A program made the translations under genes and the position numbers. Shown here one piece after another: positions 41,061-48,992 of a DNA stretch of 64,000 nt (within the stretch, counting starts at the first letter, position 1; every line of letters starts with the position of its first letter). Origin of the DNA: JAZDCJ01 sp036311985 (GTDB lineage: Bacteria; Actinomycetota; Actinomycetes; Actinomycetales; Micrococcaceae); assembly GCF_036311985.1 (NCBI RefSeq), contig NZ_JAZDCJ010000028.1, one strand, 5' to 3'. The notes beneath the pieces are model-generated. The model was not told where the DNA came from, did no database searches, and saw nothing but the letters and a program-made list of their open reading frames with translations.

Positions 41061-41212
41061 GGTGGTCTCCTGGGGAGTCGGTGGACCAGTCCGCAGACTG
41101 GTTGATTTTTCAAGGGATTCAACCGCGCGGCCCTCCGCACTGTTCCCGGACCGGGGGTGACCCTTGCCACATGGACGGTGGCTCCGCCCGGTGGGAAATG
41201 CCGGCCCCGACG

Positions 41213-42700
41213 CTACAGGAGGTCCCGGAGGAGCTTTGACTTGGCCCAGCCATGCGGCGGGTAGACGGCCTTGAGCGTGTCCACCATGGCCGTCTTGGAG
41301 AGCACGGGGCGCTGCTGGCTGAACGTTTCGAAGCCGTAGCGGCCGCGGTAGTTGCCCATCCCCGAGGCGCCCGCGCCGCCGAACGGCAACCCCAGGACGC
41401 CGGCGTGCAGGTTGCAGACGTTGAGCCCGATCGCCCCCGCCCGCACCTGGTCCTCGAAGGCCGTCTGCAGGCGCGGCTTCTCGCTGAACAGGTAGGCCGC
41501 CAGCGGCGTGGGGCGGGAATTGACGAACCGCACCGCCGCGTCGAAGGAGTCCACGCGGAGGATCGGCAGGATCGGGCCGAAGATCTCCTCCTGCATCACG
41601 GGCGCGTCCGCGGGGACCCCGGTCAGGAGGGTGGGCTCGATGTAGCGTTCGATCGGGTCCACGGTGCCGCCGGTCACGGTGGTTCCGGGGTCGGCGTGGG
41701 CGTCGTCGAGGAAGCGGTTGAGGCGGCGGAACGCGGCGTCGTTGACGATCCGCCCGTAGTCGGAGCTCTTGGCCGGGTTGCGCCCGTAGAAGGACGTCAC
41801 GGCCTTCGCCAGCTGCTTCTCGAGGGCGTCCGCGGCGGGGCCGACGGCGAGGACGTAGTCCGGCGCGATGCAGGTCTGGCCGGCGTTCATGAACTTGCCG
41901 AAGGCGATCCGTCGCGCGATCGCGGGCACGTTGCCGTCGACGACGACGGCGGGGCTCTTGCCGCCGAGCTCGAGCGTCACGGGGGTGAGGTGCTCGGCGG
42001 CGGCCCGGGCGACGATCTTCCCGACGCGTTCCCCGCCGGTGTAGAAGATGTGGTCCCACGGCTCGGCGAGCAGGGCCTGGCTGGCCTCGGCACCGCCCTC
42101 GACGACGGCGACGGCCCGCGGGTCCAGGAACAACGGGATGAGGCGGGCCATCAGCGCGGACGTTGCGGGGGCCTGCTCGGAGGGCTTGAGGACCACGCAG
42201 TTGCCGGCGGCGAGCGCGGCGACCATTGGGCAGAGCAGCAGCTGCAGCGGGTAGTTCCACGGTCCCAGGATCAGCACGAGGCCCTTGGGCTGGGGCTCCA
42301 CCTTGGCGGTGGCGGGCTGCATGGACAGCGGGGCGCGGACGTGGCGGGCCGCCATCCACTCGGTGAGGTAGAGCTGGGCGTGGTCGATCTCGCTGCGCAG
42401 CAGGTCCAGCTCGGTCAGCTTCGCCTCGATCGCGGGCTTGCCGAGGTCCTCGGCGAGCGCGGCGAGGATGTCCTCCTCGTGCGCCTCGAGCATCCGCTCG
42501 AGGCTGCGCAGCTGCGCGGCGCGGTGGCGGCGCGTGTGCATCAGGCGGGAGTGGCTGGAGTCGCGCAGCCGGGCGACGGTCTCGGCGACGCCGGGGACGT
42601 GCGGGGCGCCCGCCTCGGCGCCCCGTCCGGCGTCGTCCTGCTCCTGGTCCGGCGCGACGTCGGCCGGAGGGCGCGGCTTGCCGCGAGAGAAAAGTCCCAT
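41213..42700 (-). CDS. Aldehyde dehydrogenase (class 3-like)
   Basis: A 495-residue NAD(P)+-dependent aldehyde dehydrogenase. Motifs are LGPWNYPLQLLLCP, the cofactor loop FYTGGERVGKIV, general base Glu in LELGGKSP, and the catalytic Cys in GQTCIAPDYV. The C-terminal membrane anchor of fatty-aldehyde forms is absent. The N-terminus carries about 40 extra polar residues with one dispersed word (42627-42636), read as DDAG. The substrate is a medium-chain or aromatic aldehyde by family; not certain. Confidence 0.9.
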   Translation of the reverse strand: MGLFSRGKPRPPADVAPDQEQDDAGRGAEAGAPHVPGVAETVARLRDSSHSRLMHTRRHRAAQLRSLERMLEAHEEDILAALAEDLGKPAIEAKLTELDLLRSEIDHAQLYLTEWMAARHVRAPLSMQPATAKVEPQPKGLVLILGPWNYPLQLLLCPMVAALAAGNCVVLKPSEQAPATSALMARLIPLFLDPRAVAVVEGGAEASQALLAEPWDHIFYTGGERVGKIVARAAAEHLTPVTLELGGKSPAVVVDGNVPAIARRIAFGKFMNAGQTCIAPDYVLAVGPAADALEKQLAKAVTSFYGRNPAKSSDYGRIVNDAAFRRLNRFLDDAHADPGTTVTGGTVDPIERYIEPTLLTGVPADAPVMQEEIFGPILPILRVDSFDAAVRFVNSRPTPLAAYLFSEKPRLQTAFEDQVRAGAIGLNVCNLHAGVLGLPFGGAGASGMGNYRGRYGFETFSQQRPVLSKTAMVDTLKAVYPPHGWAKSKLLRDLL

Positions 42701-42769
42701 GCCCCGACCTTAGCGCCTCGGGTTACCCCGCGGTACGGCCGCCGGCCGCATGACGGGCGGCATGCCGGG

Positions 42770-43207
42770 CTACGGCTGGCTGCCCCAGAAGACGTCGCCG
42801 CCCGTGCAGTCGCGGGGCCGTTCGCCGTCCAGGGGCATGATGCCGCCGCCGAGGGAGATGAGGTCGCCGAGGCCGAGCTGCTTCTTCCCGGGGACCTGCA
42901 CCACGCCGGCCTCCAGGGTGGTCCCGTGCGGGAACACCACCAGCACGGGGCCCGAGCCGTCGCGGGGGGCGACGACGGCACACCCGCCCTCGTCGACCGC
43001 GAGGTTGCCCTGCAGGAGCGCGTCCATGTGCGCGTCCGGCTCCTCGGCCAGGGCCAGGAGCTTCATCCCGGAGTCCTCCAGCAGCACCGTGCCACTGGGC
43101 GCGGCCGCGGCGCCTCCGCCACCGTCCCCCGAACAGCCGGCCAACGCCAGCCCCAACAACGCCGCCCCGGCGATCATGCGCCGGCGGTCCCCCCACGATG
43201 CCTTCAT
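42770..43207 (-). CDS. Putative lipoprotein
   Basis: A 145-residue exported protein: a basic N-terminus (DRRRM), a hydrophobic stretch (IAGAALLGLALAG) and the lipobox LAGC, then a Gly/Ala linker. The mature part has about 110 residues with no recognised domain. The start at 43207 fits the signal peptide. No immediate partner. Confidence 0.65.
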   Translation of the reverse strand: MKASWGDRRRMIAGAALLGLALAGCSGDGGGGAAAAPSGTVLLEDSGMKLLALAEEPDAHMDALLQGNLAVDEGGCAVVAPRDGSGPVLVVFPHGTTLEAGVVQVPGKKQLGLGDLISLGGGIMPLDGERPRDCTGGDVFWGSQP

Positions 43208-43324
43208 GCCCCCATCCCAGCATCCCGGCGCCGGGGCGGCAAGAGCGGCTGGATTCCGCCGACGATCGAGTTCGCTCTCGGCCAGATGCCCGCCATTCAC
43301 TCCGATCGTTCCAGGGGGAGTGCG

Positions 43325-43333
43325 TGGTATGGT
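43325..43333 (+). promoter_or_regulatory. Extended -10 promoter for small RNA/abi
   Basis: TGGTATGGT is a TGn-extended -10 element. There is no good -35 at the proper distance, which extended -10 promoters do not need. Transcription would start near 43340, right at the base of the following hairpin. Confidence 0.4.
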
Positions 43334-43339
43334 TTCCTC

Positions 43340-43384
43340 ATCATGATCAGCCCGCTCGCCTCACGGCTCGGGCTGATTTTCTTT
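43340..43384 (+). ncRNA. Candidate small RNA / terminator hairpin upstream of abi
   Basis: ATCAGCCCG (43346-43354) pairs perfectly with CGGGCTGAT (43369-43377). An inner GCC/GGC stem sits in the loop, and TTTTCTTT follows. A promoter lies directly before and the toxin-like gene directly after. The unit would give a transcript of about 45 nt, and read-through would express the Abi protein. This could be an RNA partner, as reported for AbiF-type HEPN proteins, or a simple attenuator. Confidence 0.45.
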
Positions 43385-43397
43385 AACCGGAGGACCA

Positions 43398-44186
43398 TTG
43401 GCTGAGTACACCAAGCAGTGGCTTTCGGTCGAGGACCAGGTCGCAAAACTTGCCTCTCGCGGTGTCGGGATCCCTGAGGGCAGCAGCGGTGCGCAACTGC
43501 CGCGCCAGGTCGGATACTACCGGCTGACCGGCTACCTCTATCCGTTCCGCGCTTCGGAGACGTATGTGGACGATGACGGCCGTGCACGGGTGAGGGTCCT
43601 GAACCACTACCGGCCCGGCACATCCATCGGGGACGCCGCGGCGCTCATCGACTTCGAACGGCGGCTGCGGATGCTGATCCTGGAGGGGATCGAGAGGATT
43701 GAGGTCTCGCTCCGCATGCAGATCGGGTACGTGCTGGGCCGCCGCTCCGCCTTCGCCCATCTCGAGCCCGGCACGTTCGTCGCGGCCTTCACGGACCCCC
43801 AGATGGACCCGGAAACCGGAGCATCGCTGCCGAGCCGGCACGAGCAATGGACCACCCGGATCGCGAGCCTGAACTACGTGAGAAACGTAGCGGCCCACCA
43901 CGCGCGGATCTTCAACCGCAAGCTGGTCACCGCTCCGAAGCGGCCCGGCAAAGGGCAAGTTCCCCTCCTGGACCACCTCAGGGATGAGGAGTCCTCCAAG
44001 CAGGTCTTTGGCCTGTACAACGTCCTGGCCGTGATGGCCTACCTGCTCCGTACGATCGATCCGAACAGCGCCTGGGCCGGCCGCGTCGTCGAACTCATTG
44101 GCTCGTTCCCTCGAGTCGGATACGTGACCCCTCGATCCATCGGAGTGCCCGATGACTGGACGAGTCTGGGCCTCTGGCAGCCCTAG
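43398..44186 (+). CDS. Abi-family HEPN protein (AbiD/AbiF, Abi_2), shortened
   Basis: A 262-residue protein of the Abi_2 family, known from abortive phage infection. It starts at TTG with GGAGG five bases before. Family motifs are LPRQVGYYRLTGYLYPFR (34-51), the helix pair around FERRLRMLILEGIERIEVSLR, and the HEPN RNase motif RNVAAHHARIFNR with Arg162 and His167 in RX4H spacing. Homologues are usually near 300-330 residues. Here about 60-80 residues between the HEQW segment (148-151) and SLNYVRN (157-163) seem missing without loss of frame. Codon usage is less GC-biased than its neighbours. It is flanked by a terminator hairpin and a transposase-like scrap, which suggests horizontal arrival. 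It may be inactive. Confidence 0.75.
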   Translation: MAEYTKQWLSVEDQVAKLASRGVGIPEGSSGAQLPRQVGYYRLTGYLYPFRASETYVDDDGRARVRVLNHYRPGTSIGDAAALIDFERRLRMLILEGIERIEVSLRMQIGYVLGRRSAFAHLEPGTFVAAFTDPQMDPETGASLPSRHEQWTTRIASLNYVRNVAAHHARIFNRKLVTAPKRPGKGQVPLLDHLRDEESSKQVFGLYNVLAVMAYLLRTIDPNSAWAGRVVELIGSFPRVGYVTPRSIGVPDDWTSLGLWQP

Positions 44187-44309
44187 ATGATCGAGTCCGA
44201 ATGGCTCCGGCACGCCCGGCAGCACTTGCCGGACCTGTTCCCGAACCTGCTGCACCAGGACCGCCACCTGCTCGGGCCCGGGCTGGCTCCCCCGCTGCCC
44301 GCCGGGTAG
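44187..44309 (+). pseudogene. Possible transposase remnant
   Basis: Directly after the abi stop an open frame of 40 codons begins MIESEWLRHARQHLPDLFPN. The SEWLRHARxHLxxLFPxL pattern resembles the N-terminal region of IS982-like transposases, where SEAxWLRxAxxHLxxLFPYLP is usual. The rest is Pro/Leu/Gly-rich and unrelated. It is too short to be functional. It may mark how the abi gene arrived. This is from memory of the family, with no search done. Confidence 0.35.
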
Positions 44310-44321
44310 GCTCGCCAGCAG

Positions 44322-44396
44322 TGACTCGGGGTGTCCGCCGCGCGGACTGAGAACACACCCGTACACACCTGATCTAGTTCGTACTAGCGGAGGGAT
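44322..44396 (+). promoter_or_regulatory. TPP riboswitch
   Basis: The THI-box signature is clear: CTCGGGGTGTCCG, then CTGAGA (44347-44352), ACCCGT (44357-44362), and CCTGATCTAG with TAGCGGAGGGA. The P3 stem GTCCGC/GCGGAC is intact. The 3' end includes the GGAGGG (44389-44394) that serves as ribosome-binding site for thiM at 44404. Thiamine pyrophosphate probably blocks translation by hiding it. It controls the thiM-thiE-thiD/tenA operon and perhaps the permease. Confidence 0.93.
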
Positions 44397-44403
44397 GTCG
44401 CTC

Positions 44404-45225
44404 ATGGACCACCGTGCGCCCACGCATCTTCAGCAAGACGCCGGCGCGCCCGGCACCGTCCTGGAGCGCCTGCGCTCCGCCACCCCCCTGGTGCAGTGCC
44501 TGACCAACGCCGTGGTCACCAACTTCACCGCCAACGTCCTGCTCGCCGCCGGCGCCGCGCCCGCCATGGTCGACGTGCCCGGCGAGGCCGGCGACTTCGC
44601 GCGGATCGCCTCCGCCGTCCTGGTGAACCTCGGCACCCCGCACCGGGAGCAGCGCGAGGCCATGATGGAGGCCGCCCGCGCCGCCCACGAGTACGGCACG
44701 CCGTGGGTCCTGGACCCCGTCGCCGTCGGCCCCCTCGCCCTGCGCACCGACTTCGCCCACTTGCTCCTGGAGCTGAACCCCGCGGTGATCCGCGGCAACG
44801 CCTCGGAGATCATGGCCCTGGCCGGCAGCGGGGCCGGCGGTCGCGGCGTCGACTCCACGGACGCCGTCGAAGCCGCCCTGCCCGCCGCCCGCGCGCTCAG
44901 CGAACGCACGGGCGCCGTCGTCGCCGTCTCCGGCCCCGTCGACCTGGTCACGGGACCGGGCGGGACGCTGCACGTCCACGGCGGCAGCGAGCTGCTCACC
45001 CGCGTCACCGGGGGCGGCTGCGCCCTCGGCGCGCTCGTCGCCGCCTGCGTCGCCTCCCACGGCGACCCGCTCCAGGCCACCGCGGCAGCGCACGCCTGGT
45101 ACTCGGCCGCGGCGGAGGACGCCGCGGCGACGGCGGGCGGCCCGGGGACGTTCGCCCCCGCCTTCCTCGACGCGCTGGCGGGAACGACGCCGGAGCGGCT
45201 CGCCTCCGCGGGAGCCGTGCGATGA
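44404..45225 (+). CDS. thiM: Hydroxyethylthiazole kinase
   Basis: Phosphorylates the thiazole alcohol for thiamine salvage. The 273-residue ribokinase-fold protein has PLVQCLTNAVVTNFTANVLLAAGA, WVLDPVAVG, NASEIMAL and the anion-hole motif TGGGCALGALVAA. I prefer the ATG at 44404 over the one at 44395, because GGAGGG then lies 9 nt upstream. The last codons include a dispersed word (45184-45193) read in a different frame, as TTPE. The stop overlaps the thiE start as ATGA. Confidence 0.95.
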   Translation: MDHRAPTHLQQDAGAPGTVLERLRSATPLVQCLTNAVVTNFTANVLLAAGAAPAMVDVPGEAGDFARIASAVLVNLGTPHREQREAMMEAARAAHEYGTPWVLDPVAVGPLALRTDFAHLLLELNPAVIRGNASEIMALAGSGAGGRGVDSTDAVEAALPAARALSERTGAVVAVSGPVDLVTGPGGTLHVHGGSELLTRVTGGGCALGALVAACVASHGDPLQATAAAHAWYSAAAEDAAATAGGPGTFAPAFLDALAGTTPERLASAGAVR

Positions 45226-45926
45226 GCGCCGCGCAGAACGCCGTGTTCCACCACGGCTCCTTCCGCCTGGGCACCTACCTCGTCGCCGACTCGGCCAGCA
45301 CGGCCGGGCGCCCGCTGCCGGAGGTCGTCGCCGCGGCCGTCGCCGGCGGCGTGGACATGGTCCAGCTGCGCTGCAAGGACGTCCCCGCCCGGGACTTCTT
45401 GGCCCTGGTCCTCGCCACGGCCCGGCACACCGCCGGGCGAGCGGCCCTGATCGTCAACGACCGGGTGGACGTCTTCCTCGCCGCGCGGGACGCCGGAGCC
45501 GTCGTCGACGGCATGCACATCGGCCAATCGGACCTGCCCGCCGACGCCGTGCGCCGCCTGATCGGGCCCGCCGCGATCCTGGGCCTCAGCGCGTCGCGGA
45601 CCGCCCAGTTCGAGGCCGTCGCCGCCCTGCCGGAGGGGACCGTGAGCTACCTGGGCACGGGGGCCGTCCGCCCCACGCCCACCAAGAAGGACCACCCGGA
45701 ACCGCTCGGCTTCGAGGGCCTGGCCGCGCTCACGGCCCGGGCCCCGCTGCCGTGCGTCGCGATCGGCGGGCTGGCCCACGGCGACGCCGCGGCCGTCCAC
45801 GCCGCCGGGGCCGCCGGGATGGCGATCGTCCGGGCGGTGTGCGCCGCCGGGGATCCGGAGGCCGCGGCCCGTTCCCTGGCCGCCGAGTGGGCGGCCGTCA
45901 CCCACCCCGGGGAGGCAAGCGCATGA
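45222..45926 (+). CDS. thiE: Thiamine-phosphate synthase
   Basis: Joins HMP pyrophosphate and thiazole phosphate to thiamine phosphate. The 234-residue TIM barrel shows VDMVQLRCKD, LIVNDRVDVFLA, GMHIGQSDLP, LSASRTAQ, YLGTGAVRPTPTKKD and AIGGL. Overlaps of ATGA type on both sides tie it tightly to thiM and thiD. Confidence 0.95.
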   Translation: MSAAQNAVFHHGSFRLGTYLVADSASTAGRPLPEVVAAAVAGGVDMVQLRCKDVPARDFLALVLATARHTAGRAALIVNDRVDVFLAARDAGAVVDGMHIGQSDLPADAVRRLIGPAAILGLSASRTAQFEAVAALPEGTVSYLGTGAVRPTPTKKDHPEPLGFEGLAALTARAPLPCVAIGGLAHGDAAAVHAAGAAGMAIVRAVCAAGDPEAAARSLAAEWAAVTHPGEASA

Positions 45927-47512
45927 GCGTCCCCAACATCCTCTCCGTCGCCGGCTCCGACCCGTCCGGCGGCGCCGGCATCCAGGCCGACCTGAAGTCG
46001 ATCGCCGCGTGCGGCGGCTACGGCATGGCCGCCGTCACCGCGCTCACCGCGCAGAACACGCGCGGCGTCACCGGCGTCCACGTCCCGCCCGCCGCGTTCC
46101 TCGCCGAGCAGCTCGCCTCGGTCTCCTCCGACGTCCGGATCGACGCCGTGAAGATCGGCATGCTCGCCTCCGCGGAGCTCATCGACACCGTCGCCGCCTG
46201 GCTGCGCGCCCTGCGCGGGGGCGCCCCCGGGGACGACGCCGGAGCCCCCGTCGCCAGGGACGGCACCGAAGCCGCGGGTCCGGGCGGGCGGCGGGGCACC
46301 GGCGTCGTCCTGGATCCGGTGATGGTCGCCACGAGCGGCGACCGGCTGCTCGACGCCGACGCGGAGGCGGCGCTGCACGCCCTGCTGCCGCTCGCCGACG
46401 TCGTCACCCCCAACGTGCCCGAGCTCGCCGTCCTCACGGGCAGCGCCCCCGCCCCCACGTGGGACGAGGTCCTGGACCAGGCGCAACGGCTCGCCGCGCG
46501 GCACGGCGTCCTGGTGCTCGCCAAGGGCGGTCACCTCGCCGCGGACGGGCGCTGCCGCGACGCGCTCGTGGGCGCCGACGGGGTCCTGCTGGAGCTCGAC
46601 GGCGTGCGCGTCGACACCGCCAACACGCACGGCACCGGGTGCTCGCTCTCCTCCGCCCTCGCCACGCTCTTCGCCCGCACCGGGTCCTGGACCGACGCCC
46701 TGCGGCTGGCCAAGCCGTGGCTCGAGGGGGCCCTGCGCGGGGCGGACCGGCTCGACGTCGGCGGCGGGCACGGGCCCGTGGACCACCTCGGCGCCCTCTG
46801 GGCCGGGCAGCGGCCCCCGTCCACGGACGCGCTCCTGTCCACGTGGTGGGACGGGATCGCCGGCCTGCGCGCGGGCATCGACCGGCTCGCGTTCATCCGC
46901 GGGCTCAAGGACGGGACGCTGGACCGCACCGACTTCGAGCACTACCTGGCCCAGGACGCCCTGTACCTGCGCACCTACGCGCAGGTCCTCTCCCGGGCCT
47001 CCGAACTCGCCCCGAACCCCCGGGAGCAGCGCTTCTGGGCCGCGGGAGCGCACGCGTGCCTCGAGGAGGAGCTGGTCCTGCACCGCACGCGGCTCGGCGG
47101 CGCGGAGCTGCCCGCGCCCACCGCGACGACGGCCGCCTACCTGAACCACCTCACCGCCTCCGGGCGCGGCTACCCCGAGCTCGTCGCCGCGATCCTGCCC
47201 TGCTACTGGCTCTACCAGGACGTGGGCTCGCGCCTCGCGGGGGCCGCGCACCCGGACCACCCCTACGGAGACTGGCTCGCGACCTATTCCTCCCCGGAGT
47301 TCGACGCGGCCACGCGGGACGCGATCGCGATCGTCGAGCTCACTGCTGCCCGGGCCCGCCCGGACGAGCTCGCCGCGATGCGGTACGCGTTCGACGAATC
47401 CTCGCGGCACGAGCTGCTCTTCTTCGCCCAGACGACGGCGGACGGGGACCCCGGCGGGGCCGGGGCCGCCTTCGCCGACACGTCACGGGCGGTGCGGGCC
47501 GGCGCCGAGTAG
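45923..47512 (+). CDS. thiD: ThiD-TenA fusion: HMP(-P) kinase + aminopyrimidine aminohydrolase domain
   Basis: A 529-residue two-domain protein. Residues ~1-300 are ThiD, which phosphorylates HMP and HMP phosphate: SVAGSDPSGGAGIQADLK, KIGMLAS, VVLDPVMVATSG and the THGTGCSLSSALA anion hole. Residues ~310-515 are TenA/thiaminase II with YLAQDALYL and the helical core; TenA salvages degraded pyrimidines. Such fusions are known in other bacteria and in yeast Thi20. Just before VVLDPVM there is an insertion of about 25 Gly/Pro/Arg/Asp residues. It is bounded by an 18-bp inverted repeat built from the dispersed word (46231-46310). Confidence 0.93.
   Translation: MSVPNILSVAGSDPSGGAGIQADLKSIAACGGYGMAAVTALTAQNTRGVTGVHVPPAAFLAEQLASVSSDVRIDAVKIGMLASAELIDTVAAWLRALRGGAPGDDAGAPVARDGTEAAGPGGRRGTGVVLDPVMVATSGDRLLDADAEAALHALLPLADVVTPNVPELAVLTGSAPAPTWDEVLDQAQRLAARHGVLVLAKGGHLAADGRCRDALVGADGVLLELDGVRVDTANTHGTGCSLSSALATLFARTGSWTDALRLAKPWLEGALRGADRLDVGGGHGPVDHLGALWAGQRPPSTDALLSTWWDGIAGLRAGIDRLAFIRGLKDGTLDRTDFEHYLAQDALYLRTYAQVLSRASELAPNPREQRFWAAGAHACLEEELVLHRTRLGGAELPAPTATTAAYLNHLTASGRGYPELVAAILPCYWLYQDVGSRLAGAAHPDHPYGDWLATYSSPEFDAATRDAIAIVELTAARARPDELAAMRYAFDESSRHELLFFAQTTADGDPGGAGAAFADTSRAVRAGAE
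46231..46310. repeat. Inverted repeat element inside thiD
   Basis: 18-nt arms (46231-46248 and 46293-46310) match at 17 positions and flank 44 nt. Each arm contains ACGACGCCGG. The segment codes for GDDAGAPVARDGTE and further residues absent from normal ThiD, so it looks like an in-frame insertion of a palindromic element. Confidence 0.75.
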
Positions 47513-47574
47513 GATGCCGTGGGGGCGCGGCCGCACGGCGCCGCGCCCTGCCCGCACCGAACCGGAAGAGCCCC

Positions 47575-48951
47575 ATGAGCAGCACGACGCCCGGCCAGCC
47601 CGCCCCCACCCCCCGCACCGACGCGCCGCCGCGGCACCCGCTCGGCCTCGGCTGGACGCTCCACGGCGACGGGCGCACCATCCGCCCCGGCACGGTCGTG
47701 GCGCCCGACGAGCGGCTCGGCTGGTTCCAGACCGCCGGAATCGGCGTGCAGCACGTCATGGCGATGTTCGGCGCCACCGTGCTCGTGCCGACCATCACCG
47801 GGTTCCCGGTCACCACGACCCTGCTGTTCTCCGGCATCGGCACCCTGCTCTTCCTGGTGGTCACCGCCGGGCGCGTGCCGAGCTACCTCGGCTCCTCCTT
47901 CGCGTTCATCGCCCCCGTCACGGCCTCCATGAGCGCGCACGGCATGGCCGGGGCGCTCGGCGGGATCGTGGTGGCCGGCGCGGCGCTGTTCCTCGTGGGC
48001 CTCGTGGTCCAAAGGGCCGGCACGGGGTGGATCCACGCCTTCATGCCCCCCGTCGTCATGGGCACGATCGTGGCGCTCATCGGCCTGAACCTGGCCTCCA
48101 CGACCTTCCCCGCGATGAAGGAGTTCACGCTCACCACGTTCACGACCGTCGCGGCGATCGTCGTCTCCGCCGTGCTCTTCCGCGGCCTGCTGGGGCGCCT
48201 GTCCATCCTGCTCGGCATCGTCGTCGGCTACCTCGTGGCCCTCGCCCAGGGCCAGGTGGACTTCTCGAAGGTCGGCGACGCGTCCTGGCTGGGCCTGCCG
48301 CCGTTCGCCCTGCCCGCGTTCCACCTGGACGTGATGGTCCTGTTCCTGCCCGTGGTGTTCGTCCTGGTCGCCGAGAACATCGGCCACGTCAAGACCGTGG
48401 GCCTGATGACCCGGCGCAACCTGGACGGCGTCAACGGCCGCGCCCTGATGGCCGACGGCGCCGCGACCGTCCTGGCCGGCGTCGGCGGCGGCTCCGGCAC
48501 CACGACCTATGCGGAGAACATCGGGGTCATGGCCTCCTCCCGCGTCTACTCCACCGCCGCCTACTGGGTCGCCGGGACCGTGGCCATCCTGGTGTCCTTC
48601 CTGCCGCAGTTCGGCGCCGTCATCAACACCATCCCGCAGGGCGTCAGCGGCGGCGCGGGGATCGTCCTGTACGGCATGATCGGCATCATCGGCGCCCGCC
48701 TGTGGGTGCAGAACCAGGTCAACTTCTCCAACCCCATCAACCTCATGACCGCCGGCACCGGACTGATCATCGCGATCGCCATGGGCAGCGAGTCCCTCGA
48801 GGTCGGCGGCATGAAGTTCGGCGGGATCGCGCTCGGCACCGCCGCCACGCTGCTCGTCTTCCACGCCATGACCGCGATCGCCCGCGTCCGCGGCACGGAG
48901 CCCACCGACGCCCCGGAGGACACGGGCACCGAGCCCAGCAAGCTCGGCTGA
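47575..48951 (+). CDS. NCS2-family nucleobase permease (UraA-like)
   Basis: A 458-residue membrane protein of the nucleobase:cation symporter 2 family. The N-terminal segment GVQHVMAMFGATVLVPTITG, the LGSSFAFIAPV loop, VLVAENIGHVKTVG with the conserved Glu and His, and GGGSGTTTYAENIGVMASSRVYS are close to uracil permeases. It is 62 bp after the ThiD-TenA gene with no obvious terminator, so it may be under the TPP riboswitch. It could import uracil or, speculatively, a pyrimidine precursor of thiamine. Confidence 0.88.
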   Translation: MSSTTPGQPAPTPRTDAPPRHPLGLGWTLHGDGRTIRPGTVVAPDERLGWFQTAGIGVQHVMAMFGATVLVPTITGFPVTTTLLFSGIGTLLFLVVTAGRVPSYLGSSFAFIAPVTASMSAHGMAGALGGIVVAGAALFLVGLVVQRAGTGWIHAFMPPVVMGTIVALIGLNLASTTFPAMKEFTLTTFTTVAAIVVSAVLFRGLLGRLSILLGIVVGYLVALAQGQVDFSKVGDASWLGLPPFALPAFHLDVMVLFLPVVFVLVAENIGHVKTVGLMTRRNLDGVNGRALMADGAATVLAGVGGGSGTTTYAENIGVMASSRVYSTAAYWVAGTVAILVSFLPQFGAVINTIPQGVSGGAGIVLYGMIGIIGARLWVQNQVNFSNPINLMTAGTGLIIAIAMGSESLEVGGMKFGGIALGTAATLLVFHAMTAIARVRGTEPTDAPEDTGTEPSKLG

Positions 48952-48992
48952 GCCCGGCGGCGGCCCCACCCGCGCACCGGTAGGATGGCCCG

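Noticed and set aside
43208..43339. A small peptide antitoxin gene before the abi gene
   Set aside because: No frame of reasonable length with a ribosome-binding site lies between the lipoprotein gene and the hairpin; an RNA element is the better reading.
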